Shown: positions 18,538 to 26,913 of the stretch, in pieces
Position numbering within the stretch: position 1 is the first letter of the stretch
Layout: each line of letters opens with the position of its first letter
Source of the DNA: an uncultured bacterium
GTDB taxonomy: Bacteria; Bacillota; Clostridia; Lachnospirales; Lachnospiraceae
Reading direction: 5' to 3'
DNA length: 34,821 bases
NCBI GenBank assembly: GCA_947567075.1
Contig: CANOLZ010000009.1
Location: forward strand, 1-34,821
The notes under the pieces: model-generated
What the model was told of the DNA's origin: nothing
Database searches by the model: none
What the model saw: only the letters and a program-made list of their open reading frames with translations
Translations under genes and position numbers: made by a program

Positions 18538-19633
18538 ATTTTAAATTATTATCATTCCCATATTTATTATTCCACTTTCCACTGGGTCCCCTTCCATTTT
18601 TTTTGGGAAACCTTTTCAACTGCATCATGAGAGACTCCACTGCTTTTTCCCTTTCCAGTGTTTCTCTAAATGTAACTCCAATTTTTGACAAAAGAAGTCC
18701 TATGAGACTTAGCTTCTCATCAAAGGGAGCCCTTCCAGCCTTAAAAAGAAGCCCTTCCTTAAGAGTTCCTGATAAAACAGCGTCCACTTCATAATCATCC
18801 TCATATTTATAAAAGAGTTCCAAATAATTGGCGAAATCCTTAGAGATTTTATTATGTTGAATATATTGCCCAACAACTTCCCTATCTATATTTTTTTCCA
18901 TCTTTTCATAAACTTCTATTAATCTTGACAAGTCTTCCCAACCTCTTGGCGTAGCAAACTGCTTTCCATCCACCGTTGTCTCAATCTGACAAAAATTTTG
19001 CTTTTTCACGTCTAAATAAGCAATGATAGCGGGATGAATTGCCTCCTGATAGGCATATTCCTTCCATATAGAAAAGTCAGGCTCCACATATATTCTCTTA
19101 ATCCGATCCAACGTCACAATATCAAATTCCCTCACTGACTTATTAAACTCAGGAGGATTCCCAGCAGCAATAATGATCCATCCCTCTGGTATCTTATGAT
19201 TTCCAAAAGTTTTACACTGTAAAAACTGAAGCATTGTAGGGGCTAATGTCTCGGATACACAGTTTATTTCATCAATAAAAAGTATTCCTTCCTTCAAACC
19301 TGTTTCTTCTATTTTATTGTATATAGACCCTACAATCTCACTCATTGTATACTCTGTAACAGAGTACTCCTTTCCCCCAAATTCCTTCTTTACAATAAAT
19401 GGAAGTCCAATAGCGCTCTGTCTTGTGTGGTGAGTAATGGTATAAGCTACAAGTCCCAGCTCACATTCTATAGAAATCTGTTCCATAATCTGAGTTTTTC
19501 CCACCCCAGGAGGTCCAATAAGAAGTACAGGCCTTTGACGGATTTCAGGAATGGCATAAGCTCCATAAGAATCTTTGTATAAATATGCCTCTATTGTATT
19601 TTTTATTTCCTCCTTCGCCCTCTTTATATTCAT
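18518..19633 (-). CDS. MoxR-family AAA+ ATPase
   Basis: This 371-residue cytosolic ATPase has Walker A GPPGVGKT (residues 40-47), Walker B ILFIDEIN (117-124), sensor 1 IIAAGNPPEFN (155-165) and an arginine-rich segment EFDIVTLDRIKR (169-180). MoxR ATPases act as chaperone-like remodellers of partner VWA proteins and metal-cofactor enzymes. The ATG overlaps the stop of the VWA gene by 4 nt (ATGA), with GGAAGGA upstream. A longer in-frame start at 19699 lies inside the VWA gene and is not supported. The tight fusion with a VWA gene is the characteristic MoxR context. Confidence 0.9.
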   Translation of the reverse strand: MNIKRAKEEIKNTIEAYLYKDSYGAYAIPEIRQRPVLLIGPPGVGKTQIMEQISIECELGLVAYTITHHTRQSAIGLPFIVKKEFGGKEYSVTEYTMSEIVGSIYNKIEETGLKEGILFIDEINCVSETLAPTMLQFLQCKTFGNHKIPEGWIIIAAGNPPEFNKSVREFDIVTLDRIKRIYVEPDFSIWKEYAYQEAIHPAIIAYLDVKKQNFCQIETTVDGKQFATPRGWEDLSRLIEVYEKMEKNIDREVVGQYIQHNKISKDFANYLELFYKYEDDYEVDAVLSGTLKEGLLFKAGRAPFDEKLSLIGLLLSKIGVTFRETLEREKAVESLMMQLKRFPKKNGRGPSGKWNNKYGNDNNLKCEGMEK

Positions 19634-20964
19634 TCTTCCTTCCCTCCTTTTGACTTTTCTTCTAAATCTCCTTGCTCTAAAATGAGCTTTATAGCCCAAG
19701 GAGGCACAGATACATCTGCATATTGTTTCCTAATAAAAATAAATGCAGTGTCATAAATAGGTCTTTTCAATGGAAAGATCCCCTGACCGTCTGTAAAATA
19801 TATAAGCCCTTTTAATTTTGTGAAAGCTCCTTTCGCCATTAAGTTGTTCACATACTTAAAAGCTGGTCGAAAGTCTGTACCTCCCTGACCAATAATTGTA
19901 AATTGTTCCATATATTCTTTCATCTCTTCCTTGTTGGTCACAAGCTTATCAGCCTGTATTTGATCATCACATTGAATGATTCGAATGTTCACCTTTCGAA
20001 AATAGCTTTCTGATTCCCATAAAATAGAATAGGTTTCTTCCAAAAACCTTTTTACTAAATCTCCTGAACAGGACATAGATGTATCAATAACAATGACAAA
20101 ATCCTCAATTTTATACTGCTCTTTATACTCCAGAGGTTCCAATAAAGGCATATTTCCATATAGGGAAAGGCCATAGGTGTAAAAAGCATAGTCAAAAGAA
20201 TCCTCATCCACATACAATTCTTCTTTTAGAACAGAGAACTTTCTTAAGAATTGTTTATAGTCATACTTCTGTCTATTTTCTATTTCTACCTGTTTCATGA
20301 GACTCTTATGGCTCTCATCTTCATCATTGGAGAAAGTCTCCATATTCGTCTGCATTTTTTCTCTTTTTTCACTCCAGCTATTTTGTCGTACACTGGAATT
20401 TACCTTATTGTCATCCCAGTATTGGTGGCTGTCTACATAGAATTCTAAAGCAAGAGCCTCCCCTTCCTCTTTAGAAACATGGCTCTTTTGCAAAATATTA
20501 TACACACCTTGGGCTGTCAGTACATCCAATTCTTTCTTAAGCCATAAATAAACTTTTCTTCGGAAAGGAGAAACCTTTTTGTATGTACACTTTTGGTACA
20601 AACCGTCTAAAATAGCTTCCATGGCAATATCACATGACAAGTCCCAAAGATGTTTATCCCTATTTCTCTTTGCATCCATATGACAGAACAAGCAGTGAAA
20701 AATCATATGAAGATAAGCTCTATTTACCTGAACTCTTCCTTTTTTATATAGATAAAATAAATAACTAGGATCATAAAAAAAGGAAAATCCATTTGTGCCT
20801 ATGCCGCCCAGCCCAGGACAGACTTTGTAGTTTACACTGCTTAGAGACACGTCCAAAAACCTCATATTTAAGTACAATTCATTTCTAGCATTTTTGAGTA
20901 TCTCCTCACATAACTCTATGTCCCTATGTTCTTCTATTTGCTGATGCCTTACTGGATCTACCAT
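19630..20964 (-). CDS. VWA-like protein with DUF2201-type metallopeptidase-fold N-terminus
   Basis: This 444-residue protein resembles the DUF2201 (COG3864-like) family. The N-terminal region has HMIFHCLFCH (residues 86-95), aligned with the family's HExxHxxxxH zinc site but with Met in place of the catalytic Glu. The C-terminal VWA-like domain has MIDAS residues in DTSMS (294-298), GGTD (361-364) and Asp392 in YFTDGQG. It pairs with the downstream MoxR ATPase. I start at the ATG at 20962-20964, with AAAGG upstream; an in-frame TTG at 21000 overlaps the LRR gene. A likely role is a metal-binding client or partner of MoxR. Confidence 0.85.
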   Translation of the reverse strand: MVDPVRHQQIEEHRDIELCEEILKNARNELYLNMRFLDVSLSSVNYKVCPGLGGIGTNGFSFFYDPSYLFYLYKKGRVQVNRAYLHMIFHCLFCHMDAKRNRDKHLWDLSCDIAMEAILDGLYQKCTYKKVSPFRRKVYLWLKKELDVLTAQGVYNILQKSHVSKEEGEALALEFYVDSHQYWDDNKVNSSVRQNSWSEKREKMQTNMETFSNDEDESHKSLMKQVEIENRQKYDYKQFLRKFSVLKEELYVDEDSFDYAFYTYGLSLYGNMPLLEPLEYKEQYKIEDFVIVIDTSMSCSGDLVKRFLEETYSILWESESYFRKVNIRIIQCDDQIQADKLVTNKEEMKEYMEQFTIIGQGGTDFRPAFKYVNNLMAKGAFTKLKGLIYFTDGQGIFPLKRPIYDTAFIFIRKQYADVSVPPWAIKLILEQGDLEEKSKGGKEE

Positions 20965-20989
20965 TGTCCTTGTCCTTTCCAAATCTTTT

Positions 20990-21964
20990 TTACAGTTCAA
21001 ATTTCTTTTTCTTTATTTTATAATTCTCATGACAATAGTCCATCAAATAACCTAAAGCCTCTACATATTGATAATTATCCGCCATCTGTATTGCCTCATC
21101 AACCTCCTCTTTTTGAAACGTCCACTGGCTTAAAAGCCATTTTAAAGTGTCCAGTTCCCTTTGTGACAGCAGGAGGTTAAAAGCTGCCTTTGTATGCTTC
21201 TTTATATATTCTTCGTATTCTTTTCTTGCATTTTTACTCAATTCATAAGGAAACTGTAATCTGCCCAAGGCCAGTCTAGACACTATTTCCTCTGTCTCTT
21301 GAGCCTTCACATGGGGAAATAGTTCATCATATTCATGAAACTGAAATTTTGTCTTGTCAAAACAATACCGATACCGATGTCCACAGCCATGAGTACGTAT
21401 TTCTAGAAGCCTGGCTGGGGTATTTTCTACTGATTCTTCAAAAAACTCTGGAAAAATCAACTGGGCTTTCCCTCTTTGGCTCTCATAGGTCACTGTCAGC
21501 ATCTGCCGAAGCTCCGATAAAAGATCTTTTAAACAGGACTTCTCATCTTCCCTTACCTTTATGTGAATATGCCTAATACGCCTGCATCCAGTAAAAAACC
21601 CTGAGCCTAAATCCTGAATATTGCTTGAACATGACAGCTCAGCCAGCATTGTACAATTATAAAAGGCATAGCGTCCAATTTTTCGTATAGACTTAGGGAG
21701 ATGAATTTCCTTAAGCCTCTTCCCGCATAAATAAGGCAGAGACTGTTCTGTCTTTTCCCCTCCATTAGAATAATTTCCCATACCCATTTGGCTCTCCTGC
21801 TGTTTTCCACTATCAGAAAATGCATAATCACCAATTTCTGTGACAGGGCATCCTTCTATTTTCTCTGGTATGTGAACAGCTTCATCCAAGCTTCGACAGG
21901 CAGTAATTTTTATCTCTTCCCCTATGTTTTCATAAAGAAACTGGGTCGTCTGTTCTATACGCAT
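20990..21964 (-). CDS. Leucine-rich repeat (BspA-type) protein with helical C-terminal half
   Basis: This 324-residue protein has no signal peptide, unlike surface BspA proteins. N-terminal LRR_5-like units are visible in VHIPEKIEGCPVTEIGDYAF (residues 30-49), LKEIHLPKSIRKIGRYAFYN (84-103) and the following segment. From about residue 190, it becomes helical; LLLSQRELDTLKWLLSQWTF and the next helix pair resemble ankyrin-like repeats. It is encoded 25 bp before the VWA gene and 18 bp after a small gene, clearly in the same operon. I infer a recognition or scaffold subunit for the MoxR-VWA pair; direct evidence is lacking. Confidence 0.8.
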   Translation of the reverse strand: MRIEQTTQFLYENIGEEIKITACRSLDEAVHIPEKIEGCPVTEIGDYAFSDSGKQQESQMGMGNYSNGGEKTEQSLPYLCGKRLKEIHLPKSIRKIGRYAFYNCTMLAELSCSSNIQDLGSGFFTGCRRIRHIHIKVREDEKSCLKDLLSELRQMLTVTYESQRGKAQLIFPEFFEESVENTPARLLEIRTHGCGHRYRYCFDKTKFQFHEYDELFPHVKAQETEEIVSRLALGRLQFPYELSKNARKEYEEYIKKHTKAAFNLLLSQRELDTLKWLLSQWTFQKEEVDEAIQMADNYQYVEALGYLMDYCHENYKIKKKKFEL

Positions 21965-21982
21965 AATTGCCTACCTCTAATA

Positions 21983-22243
21983 TTAATTGATAATCTTCAG
22001 TTCACTTCCATCACCTAAAGTTCTAGGACTATCCATGGAAGAAACAGGCTCTGCTGGCCGATATACAGGTTCTGCCTGGTGGTAAACAGGCTCTTTAGGC
22101 CGATAGATTGTCTCAACGGTCTGCCTGTTTCCAAAAGCGCTTTCTGCCATAATATCAAACACTTTTTCTTTCAGACATTCTGGATATTTTTCAACAACTT
22201 CTGCAATATCTAACATTGTATCTCTAAGCTCATTAAATCTCAT
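21983..22243 (-). CDS. Small protein with Pro/Glu/Tyr repeat tail
   Basis: This 86-residue protein has a helical N-terminal half (RFNELRDTMLDIAEVVEKYP) and a C-terminal tail with three tandem seven-residue units of the form Y(R/H)(P/Q)(K/A)EPV (about residues 48-67). It has no signal or TM segment and I recognise no family. It starts at the ATG at 22241-22243 with GAGG six bases upstream, just before the LRR gene, so it looks like the first gene of the MoxR-VWA-LRR operon. The tail may bind a partner or act as a linker. Confidence 0.6.
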   Translation of the reverse strand: MRFNELRDTMLDIAEVVEKYPECLKEKVFDIMAESAFGNRQTVETIYRPKEPVYHQAEPVYRPAEPVSSMDSPRTLGDGSELKIIN

Positions 22244-22313
22244 TTCTAACCTCATTTCTACTTTGCTCTAGCAAAGGCAAAACATGCCTAATACTGAGGC
22301 AAGCTCTTCCTAC

Positions 22314-22844
22314 TTATTTTGAAAGGACAATTTGGCACATTTTCATAACTTCCAATGCATGATTATGGCTCTCTCTTGTCACTCCAGCACAACATGCAGG
22401 ATCTACAGAAATAGTTACTTCGGGCAGAGCTGCTTTTAAAATGATTCCGTTGGAAACCACACAAATATCTGTACATAAGCCAATGAGTTGGATCTCTTCC
22501 CATTGATGTTCTTTATATAACTCTTTAATATATGCAGCCAATTCTAAAGAGCCAAAGGACGGCTTGTCAAATACCAAACTACCCGACTTGTCTGCTAGCT
22601 CCATTAATTCAGGCATAAGCTGCCAGCCCTGGCTTTCCTTTACACAGTGTACTACTGGCAGCCTTTTTCCTTCCTGGGTATTTAAATAGTCTTCCCCATG
22701 GGTGTCTCTTGTATAAATAATGGGTCCTTGATGATCCTTTATTTTCTGAATTACTTTTGGAAGGATTTCTGCCGCCTCCTTTGTCCCTAATGCCCCATCT
22801 ACAAAATCTCTTTGCATGTCAATTACTAATAGCAGGTTTGCCAT
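22314..22844 (-). CDS. Isochorismatase-fold hydrolase (nicotinamidase-like)
   Basis: This 176-residue cytosolic enzyme has the catalytic triad of the cysteine hydrolase family: Asp9 in VIDMQRDF, Lys94 in VFDKPSFG and Cys128 in GLCTDICV. Asp47 and His49 in RDTHGEDY occupy the metal-binding positions of nicotinamidases. A likely substrate is nicotinamide or a related amide in NAD salvage, but the family is broad. The start has the same AAAGG-YATGGTTATAA-ATGGC layout as rpmD; by analogy I use the inner ATG. It lies 70 bp before the small repeat gene and may head the same transcription unit. Confidence 0.85.
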   Translation of the reverse strand: MANLLLVIDMQRDFVDGALGTKEAAEILPKVIQKIKDHQGPIIYTRDTHGEDYLNTQEGKRLPVVHCVKESQGWQLMPELMELADKSGSLVFDKPSFGSLELAAYIKELYKEHQWEEIQLIGLCTDICVVSNGIILKAALPEVTISVDPACCAGVTRESHNHALEVMKMCQIVLSK

Positions 22845-23263
22845 TGTTATAACCATACCTTTCTTTTTATTCTCCTGTCCCTTCCCAATACTCCTTACTT
22901 ACTTCCTGACTGTCTCCAAGAGATGTGATTTCTTGGAATTGCTTTTCTCCTTTTATCAAAGCTTACAAGTATACAAAAAGTAAGCATTCCCTATTTTTTG
23001 ACGCTCTCCTCTTCCTGTATTGAATGATATTATTATATCATTAATTATCTATAATCTCAATTTATATATGAATCTAAGACATACTAGCTCTAGTTTTATA
23101 TCCATTTACCTGGAATTATCATACCACTTTCATAAGTTTATATATTGCCAACATAAAATACAAGCATTCCTATTGCAATAGCATAAATGCCAAAAGGAGA
23201 TTGCACATTGATTCAAATGACTATATACGTCTTGTTGCATATAAGATTCCTTTTCTTTTATAG
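22845..23263. other. Intergenic region without a supported gene
   Basis: AT-rich, with many stops in all frames. It contains an imperfect-spaced palindrome AATGATAT-TATT-ATATCATT (23023-23042) that could be an operator. On the minus strand a short hydrophobic reading (FGIYAIAIGMLVFYVGNI, about 23145-23205) looks like the end of a lost membrane protein. The boundary between the intact chromosome and the decayed segment lies here. Confidence 0.5.
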
Positions 23264-23718
23264 CGTGATTATGGCATTGCCATGAGCCTCGCCAGAGTGC
23301 AGCGTCTGATAAAAAAACTTCTGTTTCCTAAAATGTCTACAGAATAACATAACAATTAAATAAAGCAGGTAGAAAAGGAAGTATGTTTCCATCACCTGTA
23401 GCAAACCTTTATACAACATGCGCCAAATTGAGCCATCATTTATCTTAAAACAGACGAAAAAGGGGACTATCTGTGTATTGTCCATAGATGTTTTTCCCGA
23501 AAAATCATCCCCTGGCATCTGTTTGGAAATCCAAATGCTGATCTTGTTATAATCACACTCCCAAAAGCGTATCAAAAACGAAACGTCCCCTATGGACTCC
23601 TGTTCTATTGTGACAAAGGAACTATGTACACATCCCTTTCTTTTCGAAAGTTACTGGACTCTTTAAACGTTGTACCGTCTTTTTTTTAAAAGGGCTTTCC
23701 TCTTGATAAAGCAGTATA
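23264..23718 (+). pseudogene. IS3-family transposase orfB remnant
   Basis: Pieces of an IS3/IS150-type OrfB are recognisable in order on the plus strand: RDYGIAMSLARVQRLIKKL (from 23264), then, after a deletion and frameshift, DYLCIV and FSRKII followed by NADLVI, AYQKRNVPYGLLF, YCDKGTMYTSLSFRKLLDSL and KGFPLDKAV. The catalytic Asp in the DRG-type motif is partly kept (CDKGTMYT), but stops and missing stretches make it non-functional. It ends exactly where the IS200 remnant begins, so that element appears to have inserted into or beside it. Confidence 0.75.
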
Positions 23719-24138
23719 TAGATGTCGGCTAAAGCCGGTAGGTTCGGTGGGCTGCTAAAGCAGCCTAAAGCTGTGTATGTTACACATTATTGGTATCACG
23801 TTGCTCTTATCCTATTTCAAAGTTATCTGCATTACTCCTTTCCTGTAAATCCTGGTTCTTGATATACTCTTTGATTATTTCATCTGTTACCTTTCCACTG
23901 CTTGCCACAAAATATCCCCTTGCCCACTAGTGCTGACCCCAGAACTGCTTATTTCATTCTTTATATTCCATTTGCAGTTTTCGTGATGTATTCCCTATGA
24001 TATTTAATATCATACGTGCAATGTGATGATTTTCTGTAATTTTCCATTCCTTTCACCTCAAGTTTCGTATCTCTGTTTTTCACTCTTTCTAAACTTGAAG
24101 CTATGGGGTTTACCTAAAGGCGAGGGTTTTAACCCCAT
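23719..24138 (-). mobile_element. IS200/IS605-family element remnant
   Basis: The element retains the structures expected at the ends of a Y1-transposase IS. Two TAAA-loop hairpins lie at its right end (CGGC-TAAA-GCCG at 23726-23737 and GGCTGC-TAAA-GCAGCC at 23750-23765). A left-end hairpin lies at 24103-24138 (ATGGGGTT pairs with AACCCCAT), and a leader hairpin (24058-24065 with 24091-24098) partly covers the tnpA SD. The outer limits are approximate. The transposase inside is deleted, so it can only move in trans. Its left flank is the truncated acetyltransferase and its right flank is the IS3 remnant. Confidence 0.7.
23807..24047 (-). pseudogene. tnpA: tnpA of IS200/IS605 family, internally deleted
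   Basis: The first 17 codons (MENYRKSSHCTYDIKYH) match the N-terminus of Y1 tnpA. A frameshift then leads into GNTSRKLQMEYKE, a TGA stop, NKQFWGQH, a TAG stop and WARGYFVASSGKVTDEIIKE to the end. About half of the gene, including the HUH motif region, is missing at the junction. It therefore encodes no active transposase. The SD (GAGGTGAAAGG) is intact. Confidence 0.85.
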
Positions 24139-24388
24139 TATACAGACAATAAAAGGTAATATGGTTGTGAAAAAAATTGCTTATATGGATGATTTATATG
24201 TAAATGAAAACTTTCGTCATATGGGTATAGCAAAGAAATTATATTCAGAGGCTGAAAGTAGAGCTATTCAAATGGGAGCAGAAAGACTTGATTTAATAGT
24301 GTGGGAATTTAATGAAGTTGCAAAAAAATTTTATGAGTCATTAGGAATGAAAACACAGAGATATATCTTTGAAAAAAATTGTAAATAA
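24139..24388 (+). pseudogene. GNAT acetyltransferase, 3' fragment
   Basis: The C-terminal two thirds of a GNAT protein are open: AYMDDLYVNENFRHMGIAKK (acetyl-CoA motif A, VxxxxRxxGIA), then LYSEAESRAIQMGAERLDLI and FYESLGMKTQ, ending in a stop at 24388. The N-terminal strand-helix region is absent because the reading frame runs straight into the IS200 left end. An in-frame ATG at about 24158 could in theory start a stub, but it would lack the N-terminal fold. No 5' half is seen on the other side of the IS. Confidence 0.75.
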
Positions 24389-24874
24389 CGTGAGTTCGAT
24401 AAAAAATCTATATGTTCATTTCTGTAGTATAATGAATTCATGAAAAACCACAATAGGTAATTGATAAATGTTTTTATTAGCTACTGTGGAAAACGTTTCT
24501 TTCGATCTGGAGAGAAAATCGGTTATTATTCAGAATTATTTCTGAATTGATAGATATTCTTCGATTTTGGGCACATTTTAATAAGTCCAAATATACAGTA
24601 TGATAATTCAATATTTTTTCAGATAGCAAAAGACTTCAAACTTTGAATATATTGTAGATCATTCATAGCATAAGTAACGATGGCAGTTAGTTGGCTGATG
24701 ATTTCGGATAAAAAGACATGTGCTTTCGTGGTAGTATGATTTATGATTTTGGTTTTTTTTCCAGCAATGCACAAGTTGATTTTGAAATGGCGAATTGATA
24801 TTAGTATATAAGTGAGGACAAAAAAAGTTGAACAACCAATACGATTAACTGAAAGAGCAAAGGAGAAGTTCAAG
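24389..24874. other. Decayed intergenic region
   Basis: No gene can be supported. On the minus strand, 24619-24800 reads GKKTKIINHTTTKAHVFLSE and ISQLTAIVTYAMNDL, which faintly resembles the C-terminal part of DDE transposases of the IS4 group. I do not regard that as established. AGGAG at about 24860 serves the IS3 orfA remnant that follows. Confidence 0.35.
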
Positions 24875-25113
24875 ATGGCGAAAAAGCAAAAATCTTACAC
24901 CCCGCAATTGAAACATCAGATCGTAGATCGGTACAATGCCGGAGGTATCTCGTATCCACCATTGGAACGGGAATAGAGCGTAAATCGAAGTACAATCAGT
25001 GGCTTGGTAAAAGCATCTGTGCCCTATAAAAGTGTCAGAAGCAGAGACAGTCACCCTAAAGGAGTATAAGGCCCTCCAAAAAGAGAACCAGCGTCTTAAG
25101 GTTAAAAGGAAAG
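24875..25113 (+). pseudogene. IS3-family orfA remnant
   Basis: The start MAKKQKSYTPQLKHQIVDRY is typical of the helix-turn-helix OrfA of IS3 elements, followed by NAGGISYPPLERE and a stop. Later, in shifted frames, VSEAETVTLKEYKALQKENQ and RLK give the leucine-zipper part. At least one nonsense change and two frame changes interrupt it. It is not contiguous with the orfB remnant at 23264-23718 and lies downstream of it, so the two may come from separate insertions. Confidence 0.75.
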
Positions 25114-25146
25114 GGTACATACAGCATATTCGGTTTTTCACTCTGT

Positions 25147-25299
25147 AACAATTTTGTTGGAAAAAAGTTGGTATCTATTGAACAAATCAAAGAAAAATCT
25201 GTAGCTGCAAAAAAAGCATTATATAATACAAATATAAAGACGCTTGATAAAATACAAAGAGAATATACTATCTTTTTATCAAAAATAGATTTAGAATGA
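25147..25299 (+). pseudogene. C-terminal fragment of an unidentified gene
   Basis: An open stretch of 50 codons without a start reads VGKKLVSIEQIKEKSVAAKK and then IKTLDKIQREYTIFLSKIDL to a TGA. Composition and lysine-rich helices look like real coding sequence, but no start codon or SD is present and I do not recognise the family. It immediately follows the IS3 orfA remnant and is probably the tail of a gene interrupted by it. Confidence 0.35.
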
Positions 25300-25485
25300 G
25301 ATAATCACTTTGTTTGCAGTAAGTACCGCCATTGTGTTTAAACAATGATTTCATTGTAGTTTCCTGCGTAATATATCTATTTTATTACAAATTCTATAAA
25401 ACATGTAAAGAGTCCCTTTCCCAGTACTTTTTCTTTAAATGAATCTAGAAGGCACATAAAATATAATGTTTTTTACTATTCCATT

Positions 25486-25611
25486 CTAAAAACGTATTGC
25501 CTGTTTTTTTCCCTTAATCCTAATAGCAAAAGACATCCAAATTCATGGTATCATTCAATGCTCCATAGCAATAATAGTCTCCTTATGTCCATATTGCTTT
25601 TTAATGGCATT
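25486..25611 (-). pseudogene. Possible IS110-family transposase C-terminal remnant
   Basis: The minus strand reads NAIKKQYGHKETIIAMEH, a stop, MIP, a stop and IWMSFAIRIKGKKQ. The block KKQYGHKxxIIA followed by an M-I-x-x-IW segment resembles the end of IS110 transposases (KKRxGHKxAIIAxxxMxLxxIY). The match is short, so the assignment is tentative. Nothing else is recognisable between 25300 and 25874. Confidence 0.35.
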
Positions 25612-25874
25612 GTATTTACTGGAAAATCAGACTGCCCCTTATAAATTTCAGATAATTGCCAGTTTTTCCAATAGGTACCTATTTTTTCTCTCCAGCAGAT
25701 TCAATGTTTACATGAAAAACATAAGAATCGTAAAATGATGCAACTTTGATACAATTTTGATACAAGTCTGATGCTTCTATCTTATATAATGTAGAAAAAG
25801 CAAGAAAACCTTCAAAATTATAAGAAATGTAGTGAATTCTATTGTCATTTTCGTTACAGAAAGGAGAAGGCAAG

Positions 25875-26111
25875 ATGCGGGAAACACAAAAGAAAAAGAA
25901 ATGGGAGCTCCTTGGAATAGGCAAAGCCGTTCTTGCTATATTATTAGGAGCATTATGCGGCGTTGCAGGGACGCCCAAAGTCTTTCAAAATTCCACAATA
26001 CAAGAGGAATCCCCTGTCTTAGAGTATGTAGAATCTTCTCATTTTAAAGATAGGTTTATTTTGGTCTATTCAATGCAAAGCCTATTTCCTAGTGAGTCCT
26101 ATCAACCATAA
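25875..26111 (+). CDS. Small single-pass membrane protein
   Basis: This 78-residue protein starts MRETQKKKKWELLGIGKAVL; a positively charged N-terminus precedes one hydrophobic segment (about residues 14-33, VLAILLGALCGVAG), followed by a polar extracellular tail. AGAAAGGAGAAGG lies a few bases before the ATG, a strong SD. An imperfect terminator follows at 26133-26158. I do not recognise the family; it could also be the N-terminal remnant of a larger exported protein. Confidence 0.5.
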   Translation: MRETQKKKKWELLGIGKAVLAILLGALCGVAGTPKVFQNSTIQEESPVLEYVESSHFKDRFILVYSMQSLFPSESYQP

Positions 26112-26132
26112 GTTACTTTTCTGGATAGTAAA

Positions 26133-26158
26133 AAAGGCAAGGAGACATCCCTGCCTTT
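26133..26158. terminator. Probable terminator after the small membrane protein gene
   Basis: AAAGGCA pairs with TGCCTTT (7 bp), extended by GG/CC across one mismatch, with T-rich sequence following on the plus strand (ATCCTTTTG). It lies between the convergent small gene and the tetR-type gene and may serve both. Confidence 0.45.
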
Positions 26159-26222
26159 ATCCTTTTGTCTCATTTACAAGATTCCATACCTTTGTGGAGC
26201 TTCTCTTTCAAAAAATTCATGG

Positions 26223-26876
26223 TTATTTGTTTTTTTGATATATAAATGCCAACTGCTTTAATCTGTCCAGCATTTCTTCGTCTACAATATCTAAGCCAAA
26301 ACCTTGCATCATTTGACGAAATACCATAAATTTTCTATATGCTTCCTCAACAGAATTATCAAAAATCATTGGATTCATCCAAATATTTGCCGCCAATATA
26401 ATCAATTCGGCTAATTCTTTTGGATAATCAGTCTGAATAGAGCCATCTGAAATACCCTGTTCAATAATTGGCAAAACATAAGCAGGAGCTGCTTCTTCCA
26501 CTGTGTCACGAAAAATACTGAAAAGTAATCTTGGATTATTGCTCAAATTAGGCGCTACTGTAAATATATCATCTTGAACTGGTCTAAAAATAGATTCCTT
26601 AAATATAGTCTTTAGTTTTTCCCTACCGTTCAGATCCGTTCGATCCCGGATAAGGGTCAACATTTTATTAGATTCTTCTGTCATTTTATTTGTAACTGTG
26701 ACTAAAATGTCTTCTTTTGATTTAAAGTGATGATAAATTGCACCTTTGCTAAGTCCACCTAAGTTATCAATTATATCCTGAATGGACGTATGCTCATACC
26801 CCTTTTCCATAAATAGGCGATAAGCCACATCCACTATTAAGTTGACTGTTTCCTCTGGGTGTTTGTTTCTAGCCAT
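26223..26876 (-). CDS. TetR/AcrR-family transcriptional regulator
   Basis: This 217-residue regulator starts MARNKHPEETVNLIVDVAYR. The helix-turn-helix (about residues 25-45) reads TSIQDIIDNLGGLSKGAIYH followed by HFKSKEDIL, the TetR signature. The C-terminal ligand-binding domain is helical (about 60-217) with no recognisable effector. AGGAGG lies ten bases before the ATG. A palindromic operator lies just upstream, so it probably represses its own promoter and perhaps the EFR1 gene 220 bp further upstream on the same strand. Confidence 0.93.
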   Translation of the reverse strand: MARNKHPEETVNLIVDVAYRLFMEKGYEHTSIQDIIDNLGGLSKGAIYHHFKSKEDILVTVTNKMTEESNKMLTLIRDRTDLNGREKLKTIFKESIFRPVQDDIFTVAPNLSNNPRLLFSIFRDTVEEAAPAYVLPIIEQGISDGSIQTDYPKELAELIILAANIWMNPMIFDNSVEEAYRKFMVFRQMMQGFGLDIVDEEMLDRLKQLAFIYQKNK

Positions 26877-26913
26877 GATAGTGTTACCTCCTATCATATT
26901 TATTATATATTTA

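Noticed and set aside
23023..23042. Palindrome AATGATAT-TATT-ATATCATT
   Set aside because: It is AT-only except for two positions, in a very AT-rich region. I found no promoter or second copy to support an operator.
23258..23575. 105-codon minus-strand reading frame
   Set aside because: It is the antisense of the IS3 orfB remnant, which explains its sequence. No SD precedes it.
24619..24873. 84-codon minus-strand reading frame, perhaps an IS4-type transposase end
   Set aside because: Only a vague resemblance over about 35 residues, with no catalytic motif. Too weak to report as a feature.
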